Source: Aselliscus stoliczkanus
Lineage: Eukaryota; Chordata; Mammalia; Chiroptera; Hipposideridae
Assembly: GCA_033961575.1 (NCBI GenBank)
Contig: CM066728.1
Coordinates: 105,166,852 to 105,230,851 of the forward strand
Reading direction: 5' to 3'
Length of the DNA: 64,000 bases
Under the pieces are notes generated by a model, which was given only the letters and a program-made list of their open reading frames with translations, was not told the origin of the DNA and searched no databases. The translations under genes and the position numbers were made by a program. Below, in pieces: positions 36,550-47,130 of this stretch; positions within the stretch are counted from its first letter, which is position 1, and each line of letters opens with the position of its first letter.

Positions 36550-36747
36550 AACAGCATGTATTTAATCTGCAGTGATGGCTGCAGAGCTTTGGCTTGGCTA
36601 GGCTAGATCTCCAGCTCTGGGCTCCTGGTTTCAGGCTCTGAGTTCAGTTCAGGTCTGCTCCTCATATCCTTCATCCTTATTGGCCGGCAATTAGTTATAG
36701 CATTACGTTCTTCCAGCAGAGAATGGCATGAGCACAACCAAGCAAGT
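36550..36747 (-). mobile_element. MaLR-like LTR, left part (split by L1)
   Basis: 'GAGTTCAGTTCAGGTCTGCT' and 'CTCATATCCTTCATCCTTAT' fit the middle of an old MLT1-type LTR in reverse. A young L1 is inserted after the TSD and the LTR appears to resume at 37149. Confidence 0.45.
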
Positions 36748-36761
36748 GAAAACCCATGATG
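36748..36761. repeat. 5' target-site duplication of L1
   Basis: GAAAACCCATGATG, matched by GAAAACCCATAATG at 37135-37148. Confidence 0.88.
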
Positions 36762-37134
36762 TTTCATTATGCTAAGTGAAATAAGTCAGACAGAAAAACT
36801 CAAAAACCATATGATTTGACTTATATGTGGGATATAAAACTGAAGGCAACAAAGGAACAAGACAAACAAACAAAGAAACAAAAACTCATGGACACAGACA
36901 ACAGTTTAGTGGTTACCAGAGGGTAGCAGGGGAAGAGGGATGGTAGAAGTGGGTAAAGAGGTTTAAATATATGTTGATGGAAGGAGAACTGACTTTGGGT
37001 GGTGAACACACAACATGATATATAGATGATGTAGTATAGAATTGTACAATTGAAACCAATGTAGTTTTGTTGATCATTGTCACTCCAATAAATTTCAATA
37101 ATAATAAAAGAACATGAAAAAGAAAAGAAGAAAA
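36762..37134 (+). mobile_element. Truncated L1 3' end
   Basis: Starts at the ORF2/3' UTR junction (TATGCTAAGTGAAATAAGTC) and runs through GATTTGACTTATATGTGGG, 'GTTTAGTGGTTACCAGAGGG' and CCAATAAATTTCAATAATAA into an A/G-rich tail. About 370 bp, not inverted, with a 14-bp TSD on both sides. The minus-strand 107-codon frame over it is antisense. Confidence 0.93.
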
Positions 37135-37148
37135 GAAAACCCATAATG
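37135..37148. repeat. 3' target-site duplication of L1
   Basis: GAAAACCCATAATG, one mismatch to 36748-36761. Confidence 0.88.
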
Positions 37149-37260
37149 CCTTTTGAGGGCTTGGCTGGGAACTGTCACAATGTCACTTCTTCCCACAGTC
37201 TACTGACTGAATAGGCTACACTGACATGTCTTCATTAATGGACCAGAACTACACAATCCG
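37149..37260 (-). mobile_element. MaLR-like LTR, right part
   Basis: 'CTTTTGAGGGCTTGGCTGGG' and 'AACTGTCACAATGTCACTTC' continue the LTR interrupted by the L1. The assignment is tentative because divergence is high. Confidence 0.4.
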
Positions 37261-37714
37261 CCTAGAGTGGGGAGAACTGTAAAGTCACGTGGAAAGGGCG
37301 TGCATATTTAATGCCAGTGCTGGGAGGACACGGAGCATGACAACACGTGATTTAATATGCCACCATAATTCTGAGCATTAATTTGAAATTTCTGAAATTT
37401 TGCAGGAGAACTGGGTTACTGCAACACAGAGTAATATGTGCAAGCCTGAGGGCATGGAGGAAATTGGATTTTAGTCCTAAAAAGAATGGTAAGAAAAACA
37501 AAGGTTGACAGTCTCATAAACTATATATGTGTATGGGGAAAAAGAAAATAGATTCAAGAAACCCTGTTTAAATTGGAGAAACTAGTGGTTTCGAATAAAC
37601 GCATGAACAGTAGTTTTTTGTCTATCTTCTGACTTTCGTTAATTTTTATATATATGGAGTTCTACTGACAATATTCCTCCCCCAGGATTTAGGGCCACAA
37701 GGTGGTCCTGGAGC
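37261..37714. other. Unassigned sequence
   Basis: Nothing recognised. Confidence 0.4.
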
Positions 37715-37885
37715 AGAGTTTTTCAGCGTTGGCCCTGTTGACATTTTAGGCCTCATGATTCCTGAGGTGGGGACACTGCCTGTGCATTTTGGGGGGTTTG
37801 GCAATGTTCTTGGCCCCTGCTCACTGGATACTAGATGAACCCTCTCCAGATATTTCCAATTGCCTCCTAGGGGCAAACAAAATGA
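37715..37885 (-). mobile_element. MER20-like hAT-Charlie MITE
   Basis: Plus strand reads as reversed MER20: 'AGTTTTTCAGCGTTGGCCCT', GTTGACATTTTAGGCCTCAT, 'GCCTGTGCATTTTGGGGGGT', 'GCCCCTGCTCACTGGATACT' and 'CCTCCTAGGGGCAAACAAAA'. This is an old non-autonomous DNA transposon. I recall MER20 copies acting as enhancers in some mammals; nothing here shows that for this copy. Confidence 0.75.
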
Positions 37886-37909
37886 TCTAATATAAATTAA
37901 TGATATATT

Positions 37910-38092
37910 TATAAATATAAACATATGGATGTAGCAATATATTTATATATCTCAAAAATATATATATGCATACAGGCATATATGTGTATACTTATGTATA
38001 CACACAATTCTTGTAAGCATATGTGTGTGTATGTACATATATAGGCACATGCATATATATAAATATACATATATATAAACATTTATGTACAT
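37910..38092. repeat. AT-rich TATA/TATG low-complexity stretch
   Basis: Irregular TATATA, TATG and ACATATA units, with many short inverted repeats. Resembles a decayed microsatellite. Confidence 0.75.
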
Positions 38093-38720
38093 ATGCTGAA
38101 CTCAAAGTTTATTATTGGTGGTGGTTTTGGTAATGATAGTTGCTACTATTGAGGAATTATTAAGAATTAGAAGAAGATAATAATAAATAGCAGGAAATGT
38201 TTCCTTTGGAAAACAATATTAATCAAATATAAGCTTGATTTTGGTTAATTATGGGTATTCAAATATGTTTCCCAAATAGGGAACTGTAGAATTAAAGAGT
38301 CTAAAGGAGTCATTATAATCTTTTTTTTCTATAATCCATACTATAACCATCAAAAGAGACATAAAATTTGTTAATAGCTGACAATGACAAATTAAATGTA
38401 CCAGATATTCAATATAAACCATCAGTAAATAACTCATTACTAGGGATTGAAGGCTTCAGATAAGTTACAGGCTTTGAAATGTATGAGTCCTTTTAGAAAA
38501 ATTCTTTAATAGATGCATTAAAAGTAAGGTTATAAGAAACACCACAGGTATTGCTATATGAATTTTAAAAATCCATATATGACATACTGGTTTGAGAGGA
38601 TGTGAATTAAAATGAAAAATATAGCTTCAGCAATTAACAATGATGTAACACTAGCTAGAGACTCTTCTATATTCAATGTTATATGAAACGCTGCCTTAAA
38701 CAAAACTTCTTTATGGATCT
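38093..38720. other. Unassigned sequence
   Basis: Nothing recognised. Confidence 0.4.
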
Positions 38721-38724
38721 CTCT

Positions 38725-39010
38725 GTATTAGTCAGGGATCTCCAGGAAAACAGAACCAGTATCTCTTACAGCAGAAAGAGATCTGTGTCCAGGAATTGGC
38801 TCACATGATTATGGCGAGTAGAAAGTTTCAGGGTTTGCACTTGGCTAACTGCGGGCCCAGGTGAGATGATGGTGTGGTTTCAGGGGGAATCAGTGAGAAG
38901 TACCAGGAGAACTGACACTGTAGCTCAAACCAAGACCCAGGAAGAACCCAAGTTCCAATGTGAAGGCAGAAAAAACTGATGGTCCAGTTCGAAAGCAAGA
39001 TATGTTCCTT
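38725..39010 (+). mobile_element. LTR-like element, family uncertain
   Basis: Starts TGTATTAGTCAGGGATCTCC and AGGAAAACAGAACCAGTATC, then GGAATTGGCTCACATGATTA and repeated ACCCAGGAAGAACCCAAG blocks. This is a common mammalian LTR pattern that I recognise but cannot name safely. The right end is approximate. Confidence 0.6.
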
Positions 39011-39059
39011 TTAATTCAGAGGGCTTCTAATTTTATCCTACAGATTTTTCTACTATAAT

Positions 39060-39245
39060 TATATACGTGGTCCTGTGATGCTGGGACGTAAACTACAGAG
39101 TAGGGAATACAGTAATGGTATTGTAACAGTTATATATGTCAGAGGGGTGGTAGATGGGAAAGGCGGTTGTCACTTTGTGAGGGGTGTAAATGTCTAAGTT
39201 TTATGTAGCTTTGTACATCTGAAACTAATCAAAACAATTGTAACA
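39060..39245 (+). mobile_element. L1 3' end fragment
   Basis: GATGCTGGGACGTAAACTAC, 'TATTGTAACAGTTATATATG', 'TGTAAATGTCTAAGTTTTAT' and TGTACATCTGAAACTAATC follow the last 180 bases of an L1 3' UTR. No A-rich tail is left. Confidence 0.7.
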
Positions 39246-39289
39246 GCTTTTTAGTTGCTTTGACCAGATATATTAGTCATTTTTGAATC

Positions 39290-39975
39290 ATTTTTCTCCC
39301 TTACACCTCATAGTCAGTCTGCCAGCAAAACTTCTAGGCAACGACATACTTCCAAAATATATTGGGAAGTCAGCCTCTGCTAAGCCCTCATCCCGTTACT
39401 CAGGTCAGTGCTGCCGCCACTCCTCACCTGGCACGCTGAAATCACTTTGTCACCGAGCCTTCCTTTTCAACTCCACCCCATCCCAGCCCACTACCTACCC
39501 AGCAGCCAGAATAATCCTATAAAAGAGAAGACACTTCAGGTCTGCAGCTCAATTCTCCTCTATGCCTGCCTCATCGAGTTCTAACCACCGCAGTCTCCTT
39601 GTTTCCTTGTCCTGACGTGCTAAGTGATGCTGTCCTTCGGGGATTTGTACCTGCCAGAGACCTGGCCTGGGGTCCCTTCCCCAGGTGTCCACATAAAATG
39701 AATATCTTTACCTTTTTCAAATCTTTGCTCAGATGCACCTTCTCAATTAGACCAATGCAGATGAGAACATTTAAATTTGAAATCACACTCTTCACTGAGA
39801 GAACTTCCTGTTGCTCTTTTCCATTTCACAATAGAACCGATTGCTATCTAACATTATATTACATATAATATATATATATATATAATTTTGAGCTTCTCAC
39901 CTGTCTCTCTTCTCTTGAAGAGGAAGGGAATGTTGTATTAATTCAATGCAGTTTCTACAGCACTTTGAAGAATAA
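39290..39975 (+). mobile_element. L2 LINE, 3' coding end and 3' UTR
   Basis: L2 order is kept: CAGCAGCCAGAATAATCCTA, 'CAAATCTTTGCTCAGATGCA', CCTTCTCAATTAGACCAATG, then the 3' UTR with 'CTCTTCTCTTGAAGAGGAAG'. A (TA)n run at 39864-39884 has expanded in it. Ancient and heavily mutated. Confidence 0.65.
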
Positions 39976-41434
39976 ACTGTCCCTAGTCTAGTTATAAAAA
40001 AAAAAAAAATACTTGATTGATTTGTTGATCAAATAACCATGTATGGAAAGCTATAATTATAACTATATAGTGGATTTATGAATTCAAGCACAATTTAAAG
40101 TTTTCTTCTCAAATTTTGATTTTCTAAATCAATTAAAAGATAAATATTGGATGTTTGAAGACTAAATTGAAAATTAAATATGCTAATGAGTCTTTAAACC
40201 ACACAAGTCATCAAGAGTTTATGTATTATCAAGCAACTGACAGGAAATGAGCTGGAGGAAACAGCATTAACACTCTAGAAAAACCTGGGCTTACTACAAT
40301 ATTTAGATTTGTTGTTTATGTTAGAATAGTAATTCATCTCAACAAAGTCTGAACATTTGCTCATTAAACTATAAATGCATACATAGATTTTAAACCAAAT
40401 AAGTACTGATCAACATACCTTTCTTTTGAAGTCATCTAAACTATTTAAATTCCTTGGATATAGAAAGCAAATTACAAATCTGCAGGCTTTTTCTATCTAA
40501 AAATCGCTTTCTAAATTAGGAAGTAATTAAGTAACTAAATCATTCTATCTTTATGATGTGTTTACAATTATCCTGTTTTTAAACATAACATACCATTTTA
40601 TGAACAATGTTAATGAATTAAGCCTTTGCAGCTGCATGCAACTTGTCAGGGAGAAATAAGTGTGCACCTTGGGGCTGTCTACAATAATAAATGCTTTATT
40701 TACAAATTATGCTGTCTCCAAAAATGGTAAACAGGCTTCCAGAATTGCATGACACAGTGACCAGCTTTTCAATTATCAAGTTTCATTTTCACAAGATCAT
40801 AATTCAAAGGAAATACTTACACCTGTCTGACCTGTCACGCAGGTGACAGCAGATGAGCCCAATTCTAGCGCAAGGGAGTTAATGTTTTTGGAAGATCATA
40901 ATGTGACATGAGCCCACTCATGTCTACAAGGTAATGCTAAAGTAGGCTGATAGATGATGGCAGAGAAAGACAGCTGTTGGAAGACAGGTGTTTCCTATAT
41001 ATATTTTTACTTATACATAAAGGGGATATATTAAGGTTATGTTCAATTATTTTTAATTTAATATCTCAGAGCTGAAGGCCACAATTCATAGCATGCAAAT
41101 TCTACTTGTGCATTTTCAAGCATTGCAAACTCTCAGGTATAGGGCTATTGATAAAGTACAATGTCCAGATTTAAATTGTATATAAAATAAACCTCCTTCT
41201 ATAGGCCAAAGCAGTATTAGCAACCATTGTCTGCAAACAATGGTTTGTGAATTTTGCAAATATTCATAACATAATTTATTTTTTTCTTGATATTAAGTGT
41301 TGTATACATATATGATACAGTTTGGATTAATTTCTTAAGGACATTGTTGAAATAATATGTACAAAATTCAAAGAAATTTTCAAAGGTCAATGTGGAGCTG
41401 TTAAAACAAAGCAAATGAGATTGGTTATGAAACA
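39976..41434. other. Repeat-free stretch, possible conserved non-coding DNA
   Basis: No repeat is recognised. 40590-40930 contains CAGCTG and CACCTG E-boxes and low-repeat composition, and reads like slowly evolving non-coding DNA. This is a visual impression only. Confidence 0.35.
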
Positions 41435-41505
41435 ACGTGACTACACTTAAAAATGGTTCAGATGGTCAGTTTTATGGTATATGATTTTATCACAGTTAAA
41501 CGTTT
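41435..41505 (+). mobile_element. Old L1 3' terminus
   Basis: ACACTTAAAAATGGTTCAGA, 'TGGTCAGTTTTATGGTATAT' and TTTTATCACAGTTAAAC match the extreme 3' end of an L1M-type element. Confidence 0.6.
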
Positions 41506-41513
41506 TCTTATTC

Positions 41514-41581
41514 ATTTTTATTAAATTTACTGGGATGACATTGATTAATAAAATTGTATGGGTTCCAAGTGTACGATTCTA
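41514..41581 (-). mobile_element. L1 3' end, left part (split by SINE)
   Basis: TTTTTATTAAATTTACTGGG and 'TGACATTGATTAATAAAATT' are the reverse of the L1 tail and 3' end. The last 17 bases are the duplicated SINE target. Confidence 0.92.
41565..41581. repeat. SINE target duplication, left copy
   Basis: CCAAGTGTACGATTCTA, identical to 41698-41714 and itself part of the L1 3' UTR. Confidence 0.97.
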
Positions 41582-41697
41582 AGGGGCCGGCCGAGTGGCG
41601 CGGCGGTTACGCGCTGGCTTGGGACGCCAGCGGCCCGGTTCGGTCCCACATAGGAGGGCCAGTGACACTGCTCTCAAAAAAAAAAAAAAAGTGTATC
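41582..41697 (+). mobile_element. Short tRNA-derived SINE inside L1
   Basis: Head GGGGCCGGCCGAGTGGCGC, B-box-like GGTTCGGTCCC, GAGGGC motif, then directly a 15-A tail followed by GTGTATC. The 17-bp perfect TSD lies in L1 sequence, so the SINE is younger than this L1. Confidence 0.95.
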
Positions 41698-41714
41698 CCA
41701 AGTGTACGATTCTA
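41698..41714. repeat. SINE target duplication, right copy
   Basis: Identical to 41565-41581. Confidence 0.97.
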
Positions 41715-41937
41715 TAATACATCACCTATATATTGAATTGTGTGCTCACCGCCCAGAGTCAGTTCTCCTTCTGCCACCCTATATTTGACCCCTTTACCCT
41801 CTTCTACCCAACTCTTCTCCCTCCCTTACCCTCTGGTAACCCCTGAACTATTGTTTGTGTCTATTAGTTTTTGTTTGGTACTTTTGTTTTATTCGTGAGT
41901 TACTTTCAGTTTTATATCCCACATGAGTGAAATCATA
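41698..41937 (-). mobile_element. L1 3' end, right part
   Basis: Resumes in the 3' UTR and runs CAGAGTCAGTTCTCCTTCTG, 'CCTCTGGTAACCCCTGAACT', 'TTTCAGTTTTATATCCCACA' to GTGAAATCAT, where the L1 is 5'-truncated. Confidence 0.92.
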
Positions 41938-41989
41938 ACACAAAACAAAAAACAAAAAATGAAAGAAAGAAAAAAAAGAGAGACAGAGA

Positions 41990-42246
41990 CAGAGAGAAAG
42001 AAGAAGGAAGACCAGACACATGAGAAGGAGGAGGCGATGTGACTACAGAGGTGGCGGGGCTGAGGGTCAGGCTGCCAGGGAGGCCCAGGAGGAGGCCACA
42101 CAGATCCCCCCTAATGCCTTCAGCGGGAGCTCGGCTCTGCTGACACCTTGACTGGGGGCTTCCTGTCTCCAGAACGGTGAGAAAATATACTTCCGTGGTG
42201 TTCAGCTACCAGGTGTGTCACACTTTGTTGTGGCAGTCATAGGAAA
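41990..42246 (+). mobile_element. MaLR LTR, 3' part
   Basis: 'GCTGACACCTTGACTGGGGG', 'CTGTCTCCAGAACGGTGAGA' and 'CACACTTTGTTGTGGCAGTC' are the conserved end of a MaLR LTR. The 5' portion is missing or replaced by the A/G-rich stretch next to the L1. Confidence 0.7.
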
Positions 42247-43399
42247 TAGCATAGCATTCAAACCCATGTCTGCTTGTACTAAATAGGAAAAGGAAATAAC
42301 AAAAAAGACAGGGCAGCTCATTGAGTAAGTGTGATGACTGGAGATCGGGTTAGAAAATAAGCTTTTATCAAGAGGCTGAGAGGCCCTCCACAGCCCTAAT
42401 AATGCCTCAGGAATCATTCAGAGAGCAGGTGAGCTGGTCCACCCTGCACGCCAGGCAGATGTGGACACTGGACACAGCCTCGGGCACAGCGACAACTCAG
42501 GAGCTCAGAAAACGCTGCAGCAGCGGTTGGCCTCCTTTTCCAAATATATAAGATGGGGAATTTCTCAGAGGCACGACCGAATAAATGAAAAATGAAGACT
42601 GCGTGTAACCAGAATATTGTCTTGAACAAAGTGAAATTGATTAATCCAGCTTTCTACGTTATGCTAAATCATACCTAGGTAATAATTCATCACTATTAAA
42701 TCTCTAAGCGAGTATTCGTTCAATAATTACTTTAAGTGATGTCAGTTTGCACCCTTCTTAGACTCGACACTGAAACTGCTCCAATTAGAAAAGCGCAAAT
42801 TTAGTGAAGACTATATTGTCAACCATCATCGTGTATTATAAAAAGTAAAAATGAAATAAAATATAGTACACCAATTAAGCTGAATTTGTTTATGTGGCAA
42901 CCTTCAGAGACAGCCAGGAAGAGTAATTTCAATTGTATTTTAAATCACATTACCTTTCCGCTCATTGCAGTGGAAGCTCGTACTAATATTGTCACGTGGG
43001 AAAATGCTACGAAGGAAGATGTGATTAAAATTGGGCACTTTACAGTCTGTCAAAAGCATATTGAGAGGATTCCCAGTTACTAAAGAAATACAAGACTTTC
43101 TGTTTTATGACTTACAGAAACATAATTAATGAAACCCTGAAAGGAAACTAGGAAAAGTAAAGGCTACATTGTTTAAATGCCATATGAACCGTCAGAATAT
43201 CTAAAACCTAGGTCAGTCTCACTATTACTCTGTGCTTAATTATAGGCACATGGCGAAATCTCTTTAGGTTTCTTTAGGGACAGGGGAAATATTATTACTT
43301 ATTTGCAAATATTCTCATAACAAACACGTAATATTCACACTCATTGTCATTCTTTCAGTAAATATGTATACATCACTATAACTCATTTGAAATATACAT
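42247..43399. other. Unassigned sequence
   Basis: Nothing recognised. The plus-strand 65-codon frame at 42886-43083 has no motif. Confidence 0.4.
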
Positions 43400-43429
43400 G
43401 ATATATATATCATATATATATACACACTC

Positions 43430-43462
<33 letters not shown>
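43400..43462. repeat. (TA)n/(CA)n microsatellite
   Basis: Two TA blocks separated by TACACACTCA, then a pure CA run. Confidence 0.95.
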
Positions 43463-43464
<2 letters not shown>

Positions 43465-43945
43465 TGTTTATAGAAGTCTTTTTTGCACTTACAATAGCCC
43501 AGAACTCAAAACAGCTGAAATGTATATCTACACATGAATGTATACATTAAGTTGTGGTACAGCAACACAATGAGGTCTTACTCGTGAGTAAAAATGAATG
43601 AATTGTATACACCTAATAGCACAGAGTACTTAAAATTACTTTGCTGAGGAAAATAAGGCAGTTACAAAAGAGTACATGCAGGATTATTCCATTTACATAA
43701 AGTTTGATAAAAGACCAAAATAATCAATGATTATAGAAATCAAATTATTGGTTATTTAGGGTTGGGGTTAGAACGATTGACTGAAAAGCCCACAAGGAAA
43801 CTTGATGAGTGATAGAAATTTTGTATATATTGGTTAGGATGGTGAGTACTTGACTGTATATATTTGTCAAAAAACCTTTGACTTGTACACTTAAAATGTG
43901 TACATTTTATTTTAAGTAAATTATACCTCATTGAGTTGATTTAGA
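43465..43945 (+). mobile_element. Old L1 (L1M) 3' end
   Basis: Degraded order of the L1 end: TTGTTTATAGAAGTCTTTTT, 'ACAATAGCCCAGAACTCAAA', 'GGATTATTCCATTTACATAA', 'GACTTGTACACTTAAAATGT' and TAAATTATACCTCATTGAG. Confidence 0.7.
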
Positions 43946-43949
43946 GACA

Positions 43950-44560
43950 CACTGACAAAATCAAGTGCTTCCAAGGATATGAAACAACTGGACATCTCAT
44001 GCATGTTGAGAGTATAAGTTGGTACAGATATACTGGAAAATGGTTTGGCATATGCACTGAAATTACATATACTTATTCTTTATGATCGAGGAATTCTAAT
44101 CCTTGGCATAAATGCAAAAGAAACACATTTGTACAAAAAGCCAAGTTTATGCCATCATCATAAATTATAATCTCCTCCTGAAAATAATCACTAAAATAAG
44201 TAAATAATCTATGGTTAAACCACTACAATGGCCTGCCACACAAGAATTAAAATGAGTAACTATTACTATACAAAACAACATGTGTAAGTCTCTCAAAGAT
44301 AATGCTAAGGGTAAAAAGCAAGGCAGTACTTTAAAATAAAAATTAAACAAAATGAAATTATGCCACCAGAAAGCAAAATCCTGGTTGTCGTTGGGGAAGG
44401 TTGAAGTTAGTCACTGGGCTTCTTCAGAAGCTAAGAAAGTCTATCTCTTGATCTGTGACTCTAGTGAGTTTATTTTGAGAAAAATCTATCAAGTTTTATA
44501 TTTATGATTTCTGTATTTTCCTGCATGAATGCTATATTTTACTAAGAGATTTATTTTATA
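43950..44560 (+). mobile_element. Second old L1 fragment
   Basis: Begins again upstream in L1 order (AGTGCTTCCAAGGATATGAA, GAAAATGGTTTGGCATATGC) and continues into a poorly matching 3' part ('CATGTGTAAGTCTCTCAAAG'). It may be a separate L1M insertion or a rearranged part of the preceding one. Confidence 0.5.
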
Positions 44561-44571
44561 AGTCACTGAAA

Positions 44572-44585
44572 TGCATTTCTAATTT
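44572..44585. repeat. Long SINE target duplication, left copy
   Basis: TGCATTTCTAATTT, identical to 45038-45051. Confidence 0.97.
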
Positions 44586-45037
44586 TTTTTTTTTTTTTTA
44601 AGATTTTATTGGGGAATTGGCGGAGGGGAACAGCGTTGGGGAATCGGGGAAGGGGAACAGACAAGTTGCTGTCTTTTTGTTCTTCAGTTTTTAGTTGCGG
44701 AGGATGTTGCTTCACTGTTGGTATCGTCATTGCGCTCTTCCCGGATGAGGCAGATGGGTCGCTGGCCTCTGGATGTCGCTCATCGCGGCTATTGGCAGCT
44801 CACTCACTCTTGGCTGCCAGCCGCTCACGCTGGCTGCGGGCCACTCACTGTAGCCTATGGCAGCCCACTGCAGCAGGGGCTGCAGCCCACACCATCACCG
44901 GGGCTCGCACAGCCCAGCTGCAGGTGGAGCTGTTGTTAGCTGTAGAGGGCAGTGTCACTGGCCCTCATGTGGGATCCGAACCGGGGCCACTGGCATCCCA
45001 AAACCAGCGCTTAACCAATGCGCCACTCGGCCGGCCC
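44586..45037 (-). mobile_element. Long tRNA-derived SINE with body, copy 1
   Basis: On the minus strand: GGCCGGCCGAGTGGCGCATT head, B-box-like GGTTCGGATCC, the GAGGGC..GCCCTC motif, then a ~320-bp body absent from the short SINEs, ending CAATAAAATCTTAAAA. AATAAA lies at 44605-44610 and TCTT at 44600-44603, before a long A tail. AATAAA plus a TCTT(T) terminator is the hallmark of T+ SINEs, whose pol III transcripts can be polyadenylated. The plus-strand 155-codon frame is antisense and not a gene. Confidence 0.93.
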
Positions 45038-45051
45038 TGCATTTCTAATTT
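45038..45051. repeat. Long SINE target duplication, right copy
   Basis: Identical to 44572-44585. Confidence 0.97.
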
Positions 45052-45343
45052 GTTGATGTTTTCCACATTAAGCTGAAATTGTTTAAACTCATTCACATTA
45101 CTTAAATAAGCGAGTAAGATTACTTCATTTTATTGTCCATATATCTATTAGTTCATATTTAATGTTTATGTTTTTTCTCTATCAGAAAATGCAATCAGGA
45201 AAAAACTATGATCAAACATAGCCCTGCAGATAACACCTTACTGAGGTAGTATTAGAATAAGGATGCTAAAATGTCTCTCTCTTTAATTACCTCTTATCTG
45301 CCTTTTCTTTCTTTTTCTTTTCTTTTTTTTTAAAGAATGTGTA

Positions 45344-45630
45344 TTTTTTTAAAGAGTTTATTGAGGAATTGGGGGAGGGGAACAGCGTTGGGAAATCGGG
45401 GAAGGGGAACAGACAAGTTGCTATCTTTTTTCTTGTTGTTGTTCTTCAGTCTAGTTGCGGAGGACGTTGCTTCACTGGCCCATGTTGGTATCGTCATTGC
45501 GCTCTTCCCGGATGAGGCAGATCAGTCGCCGGCCTCTGGATGGTCGCTCACCGTGGCTCTTGGCAGCTCACGCTGGCTGCCGGCCGCTCACTGTAGCCTA
45601 TGGCAGCCCACTGCAGCAGGGGCTGCAGCT
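45344..45630 (-). mobile_element. Long SINE, copy 2 (5'-truncated)
   Basis: Only the body and tail are present, from the GCTGCAGCCCCTGCTGCAGT block (right) to CTCAATAAACTCTTTAAA (left). The tRNA head and pol III promoter are missing. AATAAA is at 45357-45362 and TCTTT at 45351-45355, the best preserved tail signal of the three long copies. No clear TSD. Confidence 0.9.
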
Positions 45631-45832
45631 ATGCCTTCCCCAGCTTTTTCTAACTGAGACGGAAATGAGGTACATTCCGTGACAAAACAACTAAAACGTT
45701 AGAGAACGCATTATGACAACGCTTTCCCTTCTGTAATTCGACCTCAGAAAATCTAAGCAAGTTCTAATGACAATGTTTATTAGGTAAACATTGTTTCCAT
45801 TGATAAAAGGCAGAAGTTATAATATTTAATTT

Positions 45833-46042
45833 TTTTAAATTAAAGTTTATTGGTGTGACAATTGTTAGTAAAGTTACATAGGTTTCAGGCATACAATTCT
45901 GTAATGTACCATCTATATATCACACTGTGTGTTCACCACCCAGAATCAGTTCTCCTTCCATCACCATTCACCATTTGGTCCCTTTTACCCTCATCTACCA
46001 ACCCCTCCCCCCACCCTCTGGTAACCACTAAACTATTGATTT
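45833..46042 (-). mobile_element. L1 3' end, 5'-truncated
   Basis: TTTTTTTAAATTAAAGTTTA, 'GTTAGTAAAGTTACATAGGT', CAGAATCAGTTCTCCTTCCA, 'ACCCTCTGGTAACCACTAAA'. The same young L1 subfamily as at 41.5 kb. Confidence 0.93.
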
Positions 46043-46984
46043 TTTGTTAATGTACTCTAAGCTGTGTAGCTGGTCTCTGATGACTGGAATATGACATTTT
46101 GTATATTAGTACAGAATGAGGGCAGGCATATACTTCTATTGTTTTTGCCTGATTGCTTCATCCATTTGAGTACATTCCAAGTTTTGAAATAAAAGTTTCA
46201 GCATACACCTTCGTATTTTTAGAACTTGCAGATACTTTAAAGTAAATGATGAAAGGCATTATTTCATCAAAAAAATGTAAACTCAGTTATAACCTTCCTT
46301 TTTAATCTTATTCTTTGGATTTCACACAGAAGTGAATTTCATTGAAACATAATAAATTAAAGTAAGATAAATATTTCCATATAAATTTTAGCTATATTTT
46401 AAAGTACATGTGTATCTCTCAAAAAGTTGCTTCTGTAGAGATAATAAAATTACCAAGCCTTTTAATTAAAGTTTTGCTTTAATTTGCAAGAATTGGAATT
46501 TATTTTCTGTAGTATATCTTGATTTGAATTTTGACCAATCCTGATTGTAAGCACACATTTGTAAACAGATCAAAGTAAAAAATAAGGATGCAGCAATGGT
46601 TTCAAATTCAGGTGAATTTAGATAAGATTGTAATTACCTGAGTGCTCTTTGATGGGATCAATATGTGAAGTCCAACTATAGAATCCATTTTACTGTTTTG
46701 TTTCTGCCCCTTCACTCTTTGCCATGCACTTTTCTCCCTTTTCCTTCTGTTTTCAGTTTCCCTAATCAATGAAGTTTATTTTTTCACACCACTTTCCATG
46801 GCTGAATGTTTCCTATGAATGAGACAGTATATGTGGTTCTCAATGACACATCTACAAAAGTTTATTACTCAATAAAATATGAAATGATAATGTGTTGTTA
46901 TGCCATTAAATCAGGGTCTTTGAATGAATAAGTTATTTATTGTTTTTTTTATTAGATCCTCTGAAAACCACATACAAAATCAGC
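46043..46984. other. Unassigned AT-rich sequence
   Basis: Nothing recognised. Confidence 0.4.
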
Positions 46985-47130
46985 TGAAGTTTGTTAAATG
47001 GTTACCATGTACCAGTGACCAATGCTAAATTCTGAGGCTGAAGCAAAACATAAAATTTGCTTAAGATTGTGTTGCTAGCGAGAGGCAGAGCCAAAGGTCC
47101 ACATCTATTCAACTTCAAATCCCTAATTCT
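46985..47130 (-). mobile_element. MIR fragment
   Basis: 'TGCTTAAGATTGTGTTGCTA' and 'GCGAGAGGCAGAGCCAAAGG' with TCCACATCTATTCAACTTC match the reverse of the MIR core and tail. Diverged. Confidence 0.5.

Noticed and set aside
36821..37144. 107-codon minus-strand open frame; a similar frame occurs at 7354-7593
   Set aside because: Both are antisense to the same L1 3' UTR, which explains their similarity.
44609..45076. 155-codon plus-strand open frame
   Set aside because: It is antisense to the long SINE. Similar frames appear at 45337-45657 and 54790-55285 only because the SINE is repeated.
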